A stretch of 64,000 nucleotides of DNA from ZC4RG20 sp963702105 (GTDB lineage: Bacteria > Pseudomonadota > Gammaproteobacteria > Steroidobacterales > Rariloculaceae), in assembly GCA_963702105.1 (NCBI GenBank), contig OY969712.1, forward strand, positions 5,022,001 through 5,086,000. Reading direction: 5' to 3'. The position numbers were made by a program, and so were the translations under genes. The notes beneath the pieces were generated by a model that searched no databases, had not been told where the DNA came from, and saw only the letters and a list, made by a program, of their open reading frames with translations. This document shows positions 8,603 through 16,487 of the stretch, piece after piece. Within the stretch, counting starts at the first letter, position 1. Every line of letters starts with the position of its first letter.

Positions 8603-9660
8603 CACATCCACCCCGCCGTCGGCGCGGCTAGCCCCATCGGGTCCGGTAAGCCGAGCAGTCGATTGACCCATTGTATGCTGCCTCCCGCAGCGCCTTTGAT
8701 GAGATTGTCCAGTATCGAATAGACGACGATCGTCTCGCCGTCGACGCTCGCGGCGAGCCGCGCGTAATTGCTCCCGACGATGTCCTTGAGCCGCGGCGGC
8801 GCCGAGTCCACGTGCACGAAGGCCGACGCGCGGTAGAACTCCGTCAGCGCCTCGACGACGTCGCGTGCGCGCACGCGGCCGTCGTGCTGAACGAAAATCG
8901 TCGCATGGATGCCCCGCGTGAACGGGCCCGAGTGCGGCACGAAATGCAGCCGCATCGAACGCCCCGTCGCTGCCTGCACGAGCGCGCGCACCTCCGGGTC
9001 GTGCCGGTGTGCCAGCGGCTGATAGGCGAACAGGTTGTTATGGCGCAGCGGGTGGTGCGTCGTGTCGCGCGGCGTGCGGCCCGCTCCCGTGCTACCCGTG
9101 ATCGCGCTCACAAAGAAGTCCCCGCCCGCGAGGCCCATGGCGACGAGCGGCACGATGCCGAGCAGCATCGCCGTCGCGAAGCAGCCCGGGTGCGCGGCAT
9201 GGGGCGTATCTATCGAGACGCGGTGCTCGGGCACGGCGCACCGGAACTCGGCGAGCCGCGCGGGCGCCGGGTGCGGGTGCCCGTAGACCTTTGTGAACGC
9301 CTCGGGGTCTGCGAAACGGAAGTCGGCCGACGCGTCCACGACCGTGAGCTTGATTCCCGCGTTCTCGGCCGTGTCGAGCAGGCCCGCGACGATCTCGGCC
9401 GAGGCGCCGTGCGGCGCGGCCGAGAGCACGACCCAATGCGGCGCGTCGCCGAGCCGCTCGGCCACGGCCTCGAGCGAGACGAAGCGCTGCTCGGGGAACA
9501 CGGCCGCCAAATGCGGAAACGCCGCGGCGATGGGCTCGCCCGCCTGGCTCGTCGAGACGGCCGCGCCGAGCTCGAGCCGCGGGTGCTGCGCGACGAGCCG
9601 CAACATCTCGCCCGAGACGTAGCCCGAGCCGCCGAGGACGATGACGGGCCAGGCGCTCAT
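8602..9660 (-). CDS. argC: N-acyl-gamma-glutamyl-phosphate reductase
   Basis: NADPH-dependent reductase making N-acylglutamate semialdehyde. An N-terminal Rossmann motif VLGGSGYVSGEMLRL follows the start and the active-site cysteine is Cys160 in HPGCFATAM; STGAGRTPRD and the C-terminal GAAGGSIQWVN block fit the family. 352 residues. The GCFAT form of the active site, rather than the GCYPT form common in proteobacteria, recalls Bacteroidetes ArgC in my memory. ATG at 9660 overlaps the stop of the P-loop gene by 4 bases; a longer open frame upstream is read-through of that gene in another frame. Confidence 0.93.
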   Translation of the reverse strand: MSAWPVIVLGGSGYVSGEMLRLVAQHPRLELGAAVSTSQAGEPIAAAFPHLAAVFPEQRFVSLEAVAERLGDAPHWVVLSAAPHGASAEIVAGLLDTAENAGIKLTVVDASADFRFADPEAFTKVYGHPHPAPARLAEFRCAVPEHRVSIDTPHAAHPGCFATAMLLGIVPLVAMGLAGGDFFVSAITGSTGAGRTPRDTTHHPLRHNNLFAYQPLAHRHDPEVRALVQAATGRSMRLHFVPHSGPFTRGIHATIFVQHDGRVRARDVVEALTEFYRASAFVHVDSAPPRLKDIVGSNYARLAASVDGETIVVYSILDNLIKGAAGGSIQWVNRLLGLPDPMGLAAPTAGWM

Positions 9661-10730
9661 TGGGCGGCCCTCGCGAGCCGGTCGCCGAGCCCGATCCGCT
9701 GCATGAGCAGGTCCCCGAGCTCGGGGCCCTGCGCGAGCGCGTTGTACGCCGGCACGTTGGAGCGCTGCTTGATGATGTCGATGCCGACTTGATTGTCCGT
9801 GGCCGGCCCGGTGACGACGGTGGGCTCGATGTGGAACTCCTCCCTCAGCAGCCTGACGCCGCCCCAGGCCGCGACCGGATCGTTCGCGCAGAGCACGAGC
9901 GCGCTCAGGCCGTCGCGGATCTCGGCATCGTGCAGAATCGCCTCGACGCCGTAAGCGCCGAGCAGGCCGTCGCCGAGCTCGAAGACGATGACGTCGGGCC
10001 GCTGCGGCACGAGCGTCGCGAGCAGATGGCGCGTCAGGGCCGGCGCGTTGGCCGAGGTCGTCGCGCAGACGCCGAGGTCGCTGAAGATGGCTGTATTGCG
10101 CGCGCCCGCGTCCTCCATGGCCAGGATGTCGCGGCGCAGCGCGACGCCGGTCGCCTTGAACGCGTCGACGATAAGGCCGTTGTGGCGGAAGCGGCTCACG
10201 ATGGCGCACGCCGCGGCCGTCTTGCCCGAGTTCATGCAGGTGCCCGCGAGCGCGACGACGGGAATGCCGTCGAGCCGCACGGGCTTGTCCCCGGTCAACC
10301 GGTGCTCGCCCGCGCGCGCCGGCACGCCGACGCGCTGGCCGAGGTACGGGAAATCGAGCACGACGCCGAGCACTCGGCAGTCGAAGGGCTGCCCGTGCGT
10401 CGGGTTTACGGAGTCGCAGATGCCGAGCACGCCGCCGAGGTTCAGCAGCTGCACGGTGTCGCCGGGCGCGAGCGCCTCGGGCAGGTGCCCCGAGTAGCCG
10501 AACAGCGCCTTGCGGTGGCCCAGCGCGCCGACGATGACGTTGCCGCGCTTGACCTGCGCCATGCGCCCGCTCGTGAGCTCGAGCGTGTTGTAGGTCGACT
10601 TGTTGTTCAGCACCTCGACCGCGACGAGGATGCCTTCCTCGCACGGGATCTCCGAGCTGACCCGGACCTCGTGGGAAAGATCGTTCGCGATCGCGACGGA
10701 GGCGATCTTGTCGACGACGATGGAGCGCAT
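9657..10730 (-). CDS. P-loop protein of unknown function inside the arginine operon
   Basis: A 357-residue protein I cannot name with certainty. Residues 1-140 look like a beta-rich domain with many glycines (RMAQVKRGNVIVGALGHRKA). Residues 157-330 are a nucleotide-binding domain with a Walker A GTCMNSGKT at 163-171 and a possible second motif VIVFELGDGLLGAYG at 247-261. The layout reminds me of DUF1611 proteins, one of which (DgcN) has been reported to N-acetylate D-glutamate; that link is tentative. The gene sits 1 base after the argG stop and overlaps argC by 4 bases, so it is surely cotranscribed. The operon lacks an N-acylglutamate synthase and deacylase, and this is the only unassigned protein in it. 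Confidence 0.85.
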   Translation of the reverse strand: MRSIVVDKIASVAIANDLSHEVRVSSEIPCEEGILVAVEVLNNKSTYNTLELTSGRMAQVKRGNVIVGALGHRKALFGYSGHLPEALAPGDTVQLLNLGGVLGICDSVNPTHGQPFDCRVLGVVLDFPYLGQRVGVPARAGEHRLTGDKPVRLDGIPVVALAGTCMNSGKTAAACAIVSRFRHNGLIVDAFKATGVALRRDILAMEDAGARNTAIFSDLGVCATTSANAPALTRHLLATLVPQRPDVIVFELGDGLLGAYGVEAILHDAEIRDGLSALVLCANDPVAAWGGVRLLREEFHIEPTVVTGPATDNQVGIDIIKQRSNVPAYNALAQGPELGDLLMQRIGLGDRLARAAQ

Positions 10731-10731
10731 G

Positions 10732-11943
10732 TCATTGTCCTCCGGCGCGCGTGTAGAGCATCCCGGGCAGGGAAAGGATACGGGAGAAGCCGACGGCGTC
10801 GGCCGGCGTCCACTCGCCGGCCGATTCGCCGTACTTGCCGCGGCTCGCGGCCATGAGCGAGTGCGGCGAGTCGAGGCCCGTCACGAAGACGCTGCCTGGC
10901 CTGAGCTCGCACCGCACCGTGCCCGTCACGCGCGCCTGCGAGGACTCGAGCAGCGCCTCGATGTCGCGGCCGACGGGGTCGAGCTGCTTGCCCTCGTGCA
11001 CGAGGTCCCCGTAGGTCAGCGAGAGCGGCTCCTTGACCCGGGCCTGCAGGGCCGTCAGCGTGAGCTTCTCGAGCTCGCGGTGCGCGCTGAGCAGAATGTC
11101 GGCGGCCGGGGCCTCGAACGCGACTCGGCCCTTCGTGCCGAGGATGGTGTCGCCGAGGTGAATGCCGCGGCCTATGCCGTAGCGGCTGCCGAGGGCTTCG
11201 AGCCGCTCGATGAGCTCGACGGGCGCGAGCCGACGGCCGTCGAGCGCGACCGGCACGCCCCGCTCGAAGCCGATCTCGAGGCGCGTCGCGGGCCGCGGCG
11301 CCTCGAGCGCGCCGGCGCTCAGGACCCAGGCGGACTCGGGGATCGAGCCGCTCGAGGTCAGCGTCTCCGTGCCGCCGATCGTGACGCCCCAAAGGCCGCG
11401 GTTGATGGAATAGGCCGAGCCTCGGCTTGGCACGGGCAGCCCGCGCTCCTCGAGATAGGCGACCTGGTCGGCGCGCGCCCAGGAGTGATCGCGCACGGGT
11501 GCGAGCACCTCGAGCTTCGGCGCCAGCGTCTTGAGGATGATCTCGAAGCGGACCTGGTCGTTGCCGGCCGCAGTGCAGCCGTGCGCGACCGTGGCCGCGC
11601 CCATCTCTTTCGCGAGCTCGGCGAGATGGGCGGCCTGGACGCCGCGTTCGGACCCGACGCACAGCGGATACAGCTGCCCGCGGCGCACGTTGCCCATGAT
11701 CAGGTACTTGAGCACGCGGTCGAAAAACTCCGGGCGGGCCTCGACGAGCACATGGCGCGCGGCGCCGAGCGCGAGCGCGCGCTCTTCGAGGCGCTGCGCG
11801 GCCGCGGCGTCGAGGCCGCCCGTGTCGACCGTGGCCGTGACGACCGGGCGTCCATAGGTCTCCTTGAGCCAGGGCACGCAGAAAGACGTATCGAGGCCGC
11901 CGGAGAAGGCCAGCACGATGGGGTTGTCGATCGAATCAGTCAT
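10732..11943 (-). CDS. argG: Argininosuccinate synthase
   Basis: ATP-dependent ligation of citrulline and aspartate. The N-terminal ATP-pyrophosphatase loop AFSGGLDTS is at residues 13-21; GNDQVRFE, SRGSAYSINRGLWG and the C-terminal GKYGESAGEWTPADAVGF segments fit the family. 403 residues, as expected. It follows argR with an 8-base overlap and precedes the P-loop gene with a 1-base gap. In an acylated-citrulline pathway, a deacylase must act before this enzyme; none is encoded in the window. Confidence 0.95.
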   Translation of the reverse strand: MTDSIDNPIVLAFSGGLDTSFCVPWLKETYGRPVVTATVDTGGLDAAAAQRLEERALALGAARHVLVEARPEFFDRVLKYLIMGNVRRGQLYPLCVGSERGVQAAHLAELAKEMGAATVAHGCTAAGNDQVRFEIILKTLAPKLEVLAPVRDHSWARADQVAYLEERGLPVPSRGSAYSINRGLWGVTIGGTETLTSSGSIPESAWVLSAGALEAPRPATRLEIGFERGVPVALDGRRLAPVELIERLEALGSRYGIGRGIHLGDTILGTKGRVAFEAPAADILLSAHRELEKLTLTALQARVKEPLSLTYGDLVHEGKQLDPVGRDIEALLESSQARVTGTVRCELRPGSVFVTGLDSPHSLMAASRGKYGESAGEWTPADAVGFSRILSLPGMLYTRAGGQ

Positions 11944-12403
11944 GATGTCCCTTCCCGAGGTTCTGCCGCAGCCGCGCCCTGAGGCGCCGCTGTTGGTTCG
12001 AGTTCGCCGTGGCGACGAAAATCGTATCGTCGCCCGATACCGTGCCCACGATCTCGGGCCAGTCCGTCCGGTCGAGCGTGACGGCGACGCGCTGCGCCGC
12101 GCCGACGGCCGTCTGGACCACGAGCAGGTTCGGCCCCGCGCTGCGAATGTGCCGAATGAGCTCCGCCACGAGCCGCAACGACTCGTCGTTGCCGTTCTCG
12201 GACCTATCCGGCAGGCTGTAGCCGTTCTTGAGCTTCGCCGCGCCGAGGTCGCGCAGATCGCGGCTCACGCTCGATTGCGTGGCGACAAACCCTTCGGCGC
12301 GCAACAAGGCCACCAGTTCCGACTGCCGGTTGATCTCGTGCTGGCCCAGCAATCGCGCGATGGCGCGGCGCCGCTCGTACTGTTGTGCCGTAGCACTTGG
12401 CAT
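11936..12403 (-). CDS. argR: Arginine repressor
   Basis: Hexameric arginine-sensing DNA-binding protein. An N-terminal winged helix with TQSSVSRDLRDLGAAKLKNGY (about 42-62) is joined to a C-terminal oligomerisation and arginine-binding domain containing GTVSGDDTIFVAT. 155 residues, the usual size. It is the first gene of the operon, so the repressor probably controls its own transcription and that of argG through argH. The start ATG is preceded by a distinctly AT-rich spacer shared with the divergent esterase gene. Confidence 0.93.
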   Translation of the reverse strand: MPSATAQQYERRRAIARLLGQHEINRQSELVALLRAEGFVATQSSVSRDLRDLGAAKLKNGYSLPDRSENGNDESLRLVAELIRHIRSAGPNLLVVQTAVGAAQRVAVTLDRTDWPEIVGTVSGDDTIFVATANSNQQRRLRARLRQNLGKGHHD

Positions 12404-12506
12404 GCGTCGCTACCGTGAATAAAATTGCGCATATGTTATACGGTATGTGCAAACATGCAAGGGCTGTCTTTGCGCCGCGGCAAGGACGCCCACGCGGGAG
12501 GCTTGC
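12404..12506. promoter_or_regulatory. Divergent argR / esterase control region with possible ARG box
   Basis: About 50 bases here (12415-12465) are strikingly AT-rich against the surrounding GC-rich genes. TGAATAAAATTGCGCAT at 12416-12432 is an imperfect ARG-box-like dyad, its left half matching the TGAAT half-site, and a second imperfect dyad covers CATATGTTATACGGTATG (12430-12447). Autoregulation by ArgR is expected from position. I could not fix -35/-10 boxes with confidence. Confidence 0.45.
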
Positions 12507-13184
12507 GTGAAGGATTCGCTTTTGCCCTGCGTCGAGCGGAACATCGGCAACGAGCCGCGCCTCTGCGTGCTCTGGCTTCACGGCCTCGGGGCCGACGGCC
12601 ACGACTTCGAGCCGATCGTGGACGAGCTGAAGCTCAACGGCGGTTACCGCTTCGTGTTCCCGCACGCGCCCTATCGGCCCGTCACGATCAACGCCGGCAT
12701 GCCCATGCGCGCCTGGTTCGACATCTTCGCGATCGACCGTCACGCCCGTGAGGACGAAGCCGGCATCGCGGCTGCGAGCGCGGCCGTCACGGCGCTCATC
12801 GAACGCGAGATCGCGGCCGGATTCCCTTCCCGCAGCATCGTGCTCGCGGGCTTCTCGCAAGGCGGCGCCATGGCGCTTCACCTCGGCCTGCGCGAGACCC
12901 GGCCGCTCGCCGGCGTGCTCGCGCTCTCGGCCTTTCTGCCTCGAGCGGACGCTTTAGCCGCCGAGAAAAGCGCGGCGAACGCCGACGTGCCCGTATTCAT
13001 GGCCCACGGCTCGGCCGACATGGTCGTCGGCCTCCACCTGGCCGAGGACGGCCGCGACCGGCTGCGGGCCGAAGGGTATGCGGTCGAGTGGAAGACCTAT
13101 CCCATGGGGCATGCGGTCTGCGAGCCCGAGCTGCGCGATATCGCGCAATGGCTCGAGGCGCGGCACGCCGCGGCCTCGGCGTAA
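12507..13184 (+). CDS. Phospholipase/carboxylesterase family alpha/beta hydrolase
   Basis: Serine esterase of the EstB/lysophospholipase family (phospholipase/carboxylesterase). It has the substrate-side motif LHGLGADGHDF, the nucleophile elbow GFSQGG, the acid residue in AHGSADMVV and the histidine in YPMGHAVCEPE. 225 residues from GTG at 12507, which I prefer to ATG at 12447 because GGGAG lies 6 bases ahead of it. It is transcribed divergently from argR and converges on the NRDE gene. Natural substrate unknown; family members hydrolyse short-chain or acyl-thioester-like esters. Confidence 0.88.
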   Translation: MKDSLLPCVERNIGNEPRLCVLWLHGLGADGHDFEPIVDELKLNGGYRFVFPHAPYRPVTINAGMPMRAWFDIFAIDRHAREDEAGIAAASAAVTALIEREIAAGFPSRSIVLAGFSQGGAMALHLGLRETRPLAGVLALSAFLPRADALAAEKSAANADVPVFMAHGSADMVVGLHLAEDGRDRLRAEGYAVEWKTYPMGHAVCEPELRDIAQWLEARHAAASA

Positions 13185-13245
13185 GACGCCTGCGGATACG
13201 TCACGGTCCACCACGCCTCCGGCAGCCGCCGGCATCCGCCCCCGT

Positions 13246-14007
13246 TCATGAATCGTGCGGGCTGCGGGCAGAGCCATCCCCCGCCATGACCCACGAGTAC
13301 GCGCTCTCCCCGGCCGGCTGGCCGGCGGCGTCGAACCGCCGCTCGATGAAGCGCGCTGCACCCAGCGCGTCCACGAGGACGACCGTCGAGCAGCGCGTCC
13401 CCCATGCGGAATCGCGCTGAAAAAGCGAGGTTTGCCGCGCGTCGAAGCCCGCCGCGGCCGGGGCCGTTTCGCGCAGCAGCGCGAACAGCGCCTCCGCCGG
13501 ATCGGCCTCCTCGAGCGCGGCCGCAAGCCCCTCGACGGCCCGGTCGATCTTGGGCCAGCGCGTGCCGGCCCGCGCGTTGCTGAAGGCGTGGAAGCCCGGC
13601 TCCAGCCGCTGCGTCGGCGCAAGGTTGCTCGTATAGCAAAGCTCGGCGCCGTCGTAGCAGAGCAGATTGAACGGCGCGTAACGCGCGGCGTCCGGCTCGA
13701 GATCGGCCGCGAACTCCGCGGCGCGGGCGCGGCCGGCCACGAACGTTCCGACGAGCAGGCCGCGCGAGGGCGCGCCGGCCGAGGGAAGCGCGGCGGCGCG
13801 CAGGTTCGTGACGGCCGAGAACCGGCCGCTGCGATTCACCGCGAGCCAGGTGCCGCCCGCCTCGAGGTCGCGGCCGCCCAGCACGCCCGGACGATCGGGC
13901 CACCAGGCCGCAGGGCTCGCCGCGCGGCCATGGCTCTCGTCGCGATTGGCCGCGACGACGAGCGCGTAACGGGCGACGGCACGATGGGCCAGGGCAATGA
14001 CACACAT
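13246..14007 (-). CDS. NRDE (TANGO2-type) family protein
   Basis: The protein begins MCVIALAHR with Cys2, and VVAANRDES follows at about residue 18-26, the NRDE signature of the TANGO2 family. An Ntn-hydrolase-like N-terminal cysteine is suggested for the group. Downstream SAVTNLR and STVVLVD match the family. 253 residues. I chose ATG at 14007, since a longer in-frame reading upstream lacks the cysteine at position 2. The biochemical role is unsettled; TANGO2 homologues are linked to haem handling. Neighbours give no functional hint. Confidence 0.88.
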   Translation of the reverse strand: MCVIALAHRAVARYALVVAANRDESHGRAASPAAWWPDRPGVLGGRDLEAGGTWLAVNRSGRFSAVTNLRAAALPSAGAPSRGLLVGTFVAGRARAAEFAADLEPDAARYAPFNLLCYDGAELCYTSNLAPTQRLEPGFHAFSNARAGTRWPKIDRAVEGLAAALEEADPAEALFALLRETAPAAAGFDARQTSLFQRDSAWGTRCSTVVLVDALGAARFIERRFDAAGQPAGESAYSWVMAGDGSARSPHDS

Positions 14008-14144
14008 GACGAGCGTTCCGATGGAATTCGACGCTGCTCGGCCGGTGCCGCCTGCGCCGCTCGGCGGTTCAGCCGCACGGCGCCGGCGAGCCGGACGCCG
14101 GCCCTCGGCGCAGGTTTCGCCGCAGGAGCGGCCGACGCGGGCCC

Positions 14145-14711
14145 TCAGTTGGCCCTGCCGGCGGTCTCCTCGGGCGAGAACACTGCGCAGGCCGGACATA
14201 CGGGCTTCGGCAGCGCGAGCAGATCGAAGATATAGCCCACCGAGCACACCGTGCAACGCGCGATGCTGAGCTCCTCGCCGCGCTGCATGCTGATGAGCAG
14301 ATTCCATCCCCACTCGAACGACAGGCTCGCACGCGGCACGAGCGCCCGGTGCGTCTCGTAGCACTCGCAGAGGCGGTGGCCGAGATCGATGTTGCCCTTC
14401 CAATTCGGCCTGTGCCCCTGCTCGGGCTCCAACAAACCGTTCGCGAGCAGCAGGTTGGCGAACACGCCGGATTCGAGCGCCCGCTGCGGGGTCCGCACGA
14501 GCGGCGCGACCTGGCTCGGCGAGCGGCCGCGCCGCCGCCGCACGGGCGCGCCCCCGAATTTGAAGTACGAGGTGTAGAGCTTGCGGATCCGGTCGTCGCT
14601 GAGGCCGGTCCAGTACCTGATCGTGCCCGTTCGAGCCTCGTGCTCGATCATGCGCAGCGCGAGCTCGAAGCGAGCCCGCTCGGTCCGATATCGATGGTCG
14701 GTTGCCCTCAT
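14145..14711 (-). CDS. FlhC-like transcriptional activator
   Basis: 188 residues with the FlhC plan: an alpha-helical N-terminal part (ELALRMIEHEARTGTI, then the helix-turn-helix-like TGLSDDRIRKLYTSYFKFGG) and a C-terminal zinc site CTVC-x17-CPAC at about 154-177. In enterics FlhC joins FlhD to activate flagellar class II promoters. No flagellar genes are near it here; instead an FlhD-like gene is divergent from it at 14820, whereas classical flhDC is a single operon. The target genes are therefore unknown. The homology call rests on the HTH and zinc motifs and on position. Confidence 0.75.
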   Translation of the reverse strand: MRATDHRYRTERARFELALRMIEHEARTGTIRYWTGLSDDRIRKLYTSYFKFGGAPVRRRRGRSPSQVAPLVRTPQRALESGVFANLLLANGLLEPEQGHRPNWKGNIDLGHRLCECYETHRALVPRASLSFEWGWNLLISMQRGEELSIARCTVCSVGYIFDLLALPKPVCPACAVFSPEETAGRAN

Positions 14712-14760
14712 GTCCTCAAATCCCCGTGAACGGCCGAGTTAACCGGTCTTAGTTTATTCG

Positions 14761-14794
14761 TACCACTAATGGTATTTTAGGACCATATGTGGTA
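14761..14794. promoter_or_regulatory. Tandem palindromes between the FlhC-like and FlhD-like genes
   Basis: Two copies of ACCA-N4-TGGT lie in an AT-rich spacer: 14762-14773 (extended to a 14-base palindrome TACCA-N4-TGGTA) and 14782-14793. Their centres are 20 bases apart, close to two helical turns, so a dimeric regulator could bind both on one face. The spacer is the only control region of both divergent genes. Confidence 0.65.
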
Positions 14795-14819
14795 AATCCG
14801 GTGCAAAAGAGGGGCTCCA

Positions 14820-15395
14820 ATGTCAAGAACAATGCACTCCGAAGCCCTCGATCAGGTCCAGGAGCTCAACAGGCTGTTTCTGGGCTCCCTACAGAACCGC
14901 AGCGACGGGCAGCTCGCCGCGGCCCGCTTCCCGCTCTCGGAGGTCGAGGTCCTGCGCAAGGCGGAGCCGGCCGAGATCGAGGAGCTGTCCGCCTTCCCGC
15001 GCGCCCTGTTCCGCCTGCGTCTCGCGGCGGAGCCCGTGCGCGGGGAGCCGTCGCCCGAGGCCGAGATGGACGTGACGCAGGTGCTCGAGCTCACGATCCT
15101 GTTTTGCGTCTGGAACACGTGCCGGGACAGCGCTTACCAGGCCCGGCTGTTCTTCGGGCTCACCCCTCGCGAGGTGCACGTCATGCGCACGACGGCCCTC
15201 TCGGATCTGCCCCGGATGGCCGCCACGGCTCTGACGCTCGAATGCGCTTTCGCCGAATCGGCCTGGCTTTGGCACGAGCTGCTGACCGAGCGGCGGCCGG
15301 AGGCGCGGCGGCAGCTCGTCCTCGTCGCGCTGCAGCCTTCCGTCGAGGCCGCGCGCTTCGAAAACCGGGTCGCCGACCACGCCCGCGCCAAGTAG
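14820..15395 (+). CDS. FlhD-like regulator with C-terminal extension
   Basis: 191 residues. The first about 75 residues (LDQVQELNRLFLGSLQNR, then AARFPLSEVEVLRKAEP and ALFRLRL) follow the helical pattern of FlhD. A second part (about 80-165, ELTILFCVWNTCRDSAYQA and GLTPREVHVMRTTALSDL) has no FlhD counterpart; FlhD is normally about 116 residues. AGAGG about 9 bases ahead supports ATG at 14820. It is divergent from the FlhC-like gene, which makes an FlhDC-type partnership plausible. The assignment is weaker than for FlhC; a structural search would settle it. Confidence 0.55.
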   Translation: MSRTMHSEALDQVQELNRLFLGSLQNRSDGQLAAARFPLSEVEVLRKAEPAEIEELSAFPRALFRLRLAAEPVRGEPSPEAEMDVTQVLELTILFCVWNTCRDSAYQARLFFGLTPREVHVMRTTALSDLPRMAATALTLECAFAESAWLWHELLTERRPEARRQLVLVALQPSVEAARFENRVADHARAK

Positions 15396-15554
15396 CGCGC
15401 CCGCCCGAGTCGGGCTTCCGCGCCGGCGCCGGGCGGGCCCGTGCGCCGGGCCGGCGCGCTCCGCGCCGAGCAGCGAGCCACGCCTGCCATTAGAATAGCC
15501 GGCTTGCGCGCCGGGCACCCGGCGCATCGGGCCGTGTTTCAGACAAGTGGAAGA

Positions 15555-16487
15555 ATGGACGCACTAGCCATCGAGCAGCTGCGCAAGGTCTACGCGAACC
15601 GCGTCGAGGCCCTCAAGGGCATCGACTTGACCGTGCGCGAGGGTGATTTTTTCGCGTTGCTGGGGCCGAACGGGGCCGGCAAGACTACGGCGATCGGCAT
15701 CGTGACCTCGCTCGTGACCAAGACGAGCGGGCGCGTGACGGTCTTCGGTTACGACCTCGACACGCAGCGCGACCTCGCCAAGTCCGTGATCGGCGTCGTG
15801 CCGCAGGAAGTCAACCTGAACATGTTCGAGCGCAACTACTACACGCTCGTGAACCAAGCCGGCTTCTACGGAATTCCCCCTAAGATCGCCCACGCCCGAA
15901 CGGAGAAGTACCTGAAGGCGCTGCACCTCTGGGATCGCCGCGACGACATCGCGCGCAATCTCTCGGGCGGCATGAAGCGCCGTCTCATGATCGCGCGCGC
16001 GCTCGTGCACGAGCCGAAGCTGCTGATCCTCGACGAGCCGACCGCCGGGGTCGACATCGAGATTCGGCGCTCGATGTGGGATCTCATGCGCGACATCAAC
16101 GACTCGGGCGTGACCATCATCCTCACGACGCATTACCTCGAGGAGGCCGAGAGCCTCTGCCGCAATATCGCGATCATCGACGAGGGCCGCATCATCGAGA
16201 ACGACACGATGGCCAACGTCATCGGCAAGCTCCAGCGCGAGGCCTTCGTGCTGACGCTGGCGGAGCGGGTCGCGGAAGCGCCCCTGCTGGATGGGTACAC
16301 GGTGCGCCTCCGCAACGAGCACGAGATCGAGGTCGAAGTCGCGAAGGAGCAAGGGTTGAACAGGATGTTCGAGGAGCTTTCCGCCAAATCCCTGCATGTG
16401 TCGAGCATGCGCACGAAGACCAACCGCCTCGAGGAGCTGTTCATCCGCCTCGTCGAGAACAAGAAGCGCCCGGAGGTGCCGGCATGA
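15555..16487 (+). CDS. ABC transporter ATP-binding protein (YadG-like, ABC-2 exporter)
   Basis: 310-residue ATPase: Walker A LLGPNGAGKTTA, Q-loop GVVPQEVN, signature NLSGGMKRRL and Walker B LLILDEPTAGVD, followed by the H-loop TTHYLEEAE. The C-terminal about 90 residues are the extension typical of DrrA/YadG-type ATPases. It is coupled to the permease gene by an ATGA overlap, forming a two-gene exporter. The cargo is not evident; YadGH in E. coli is also of unknown substrate. I chose ATG at 15555 because the protein then starts directly ahead of the conserved core. Confidence 0.93.
   Translation: MDALAIEQLRKVYANRVEALKGIDLTVREGDFFALLGPNGAGKTTAIGIVTSLVTKTSGRVTVFGYDLDTQRDLAKSVIGVVPQEVNLNMFERNYYTLVNQAGFYGIPPKIAHARTEKYLKALHLWDRRDDIARNLSGGMKRRLMIARALVHEPKLLILDEPTAGVDIEIRRSMWDLMRDINDSGVTIILTTHYLEEAESLCRNIAIIDEGRIIENDTMANVIGKLQREAFVLTLAERVAEAPLLDGYTVRLRNEHEIEVEVAKEQGLNRMFEELSAKSLHVSSMRTKTNRLEELFIRLVENKKRPEVPA

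Noticed and set aside
8602..10644. A 680-residue open frame ending in argC
   Set aside because: The first half is a shadow of the P-loop gene; argC starts at 9660 with a proper Rossmann motif.
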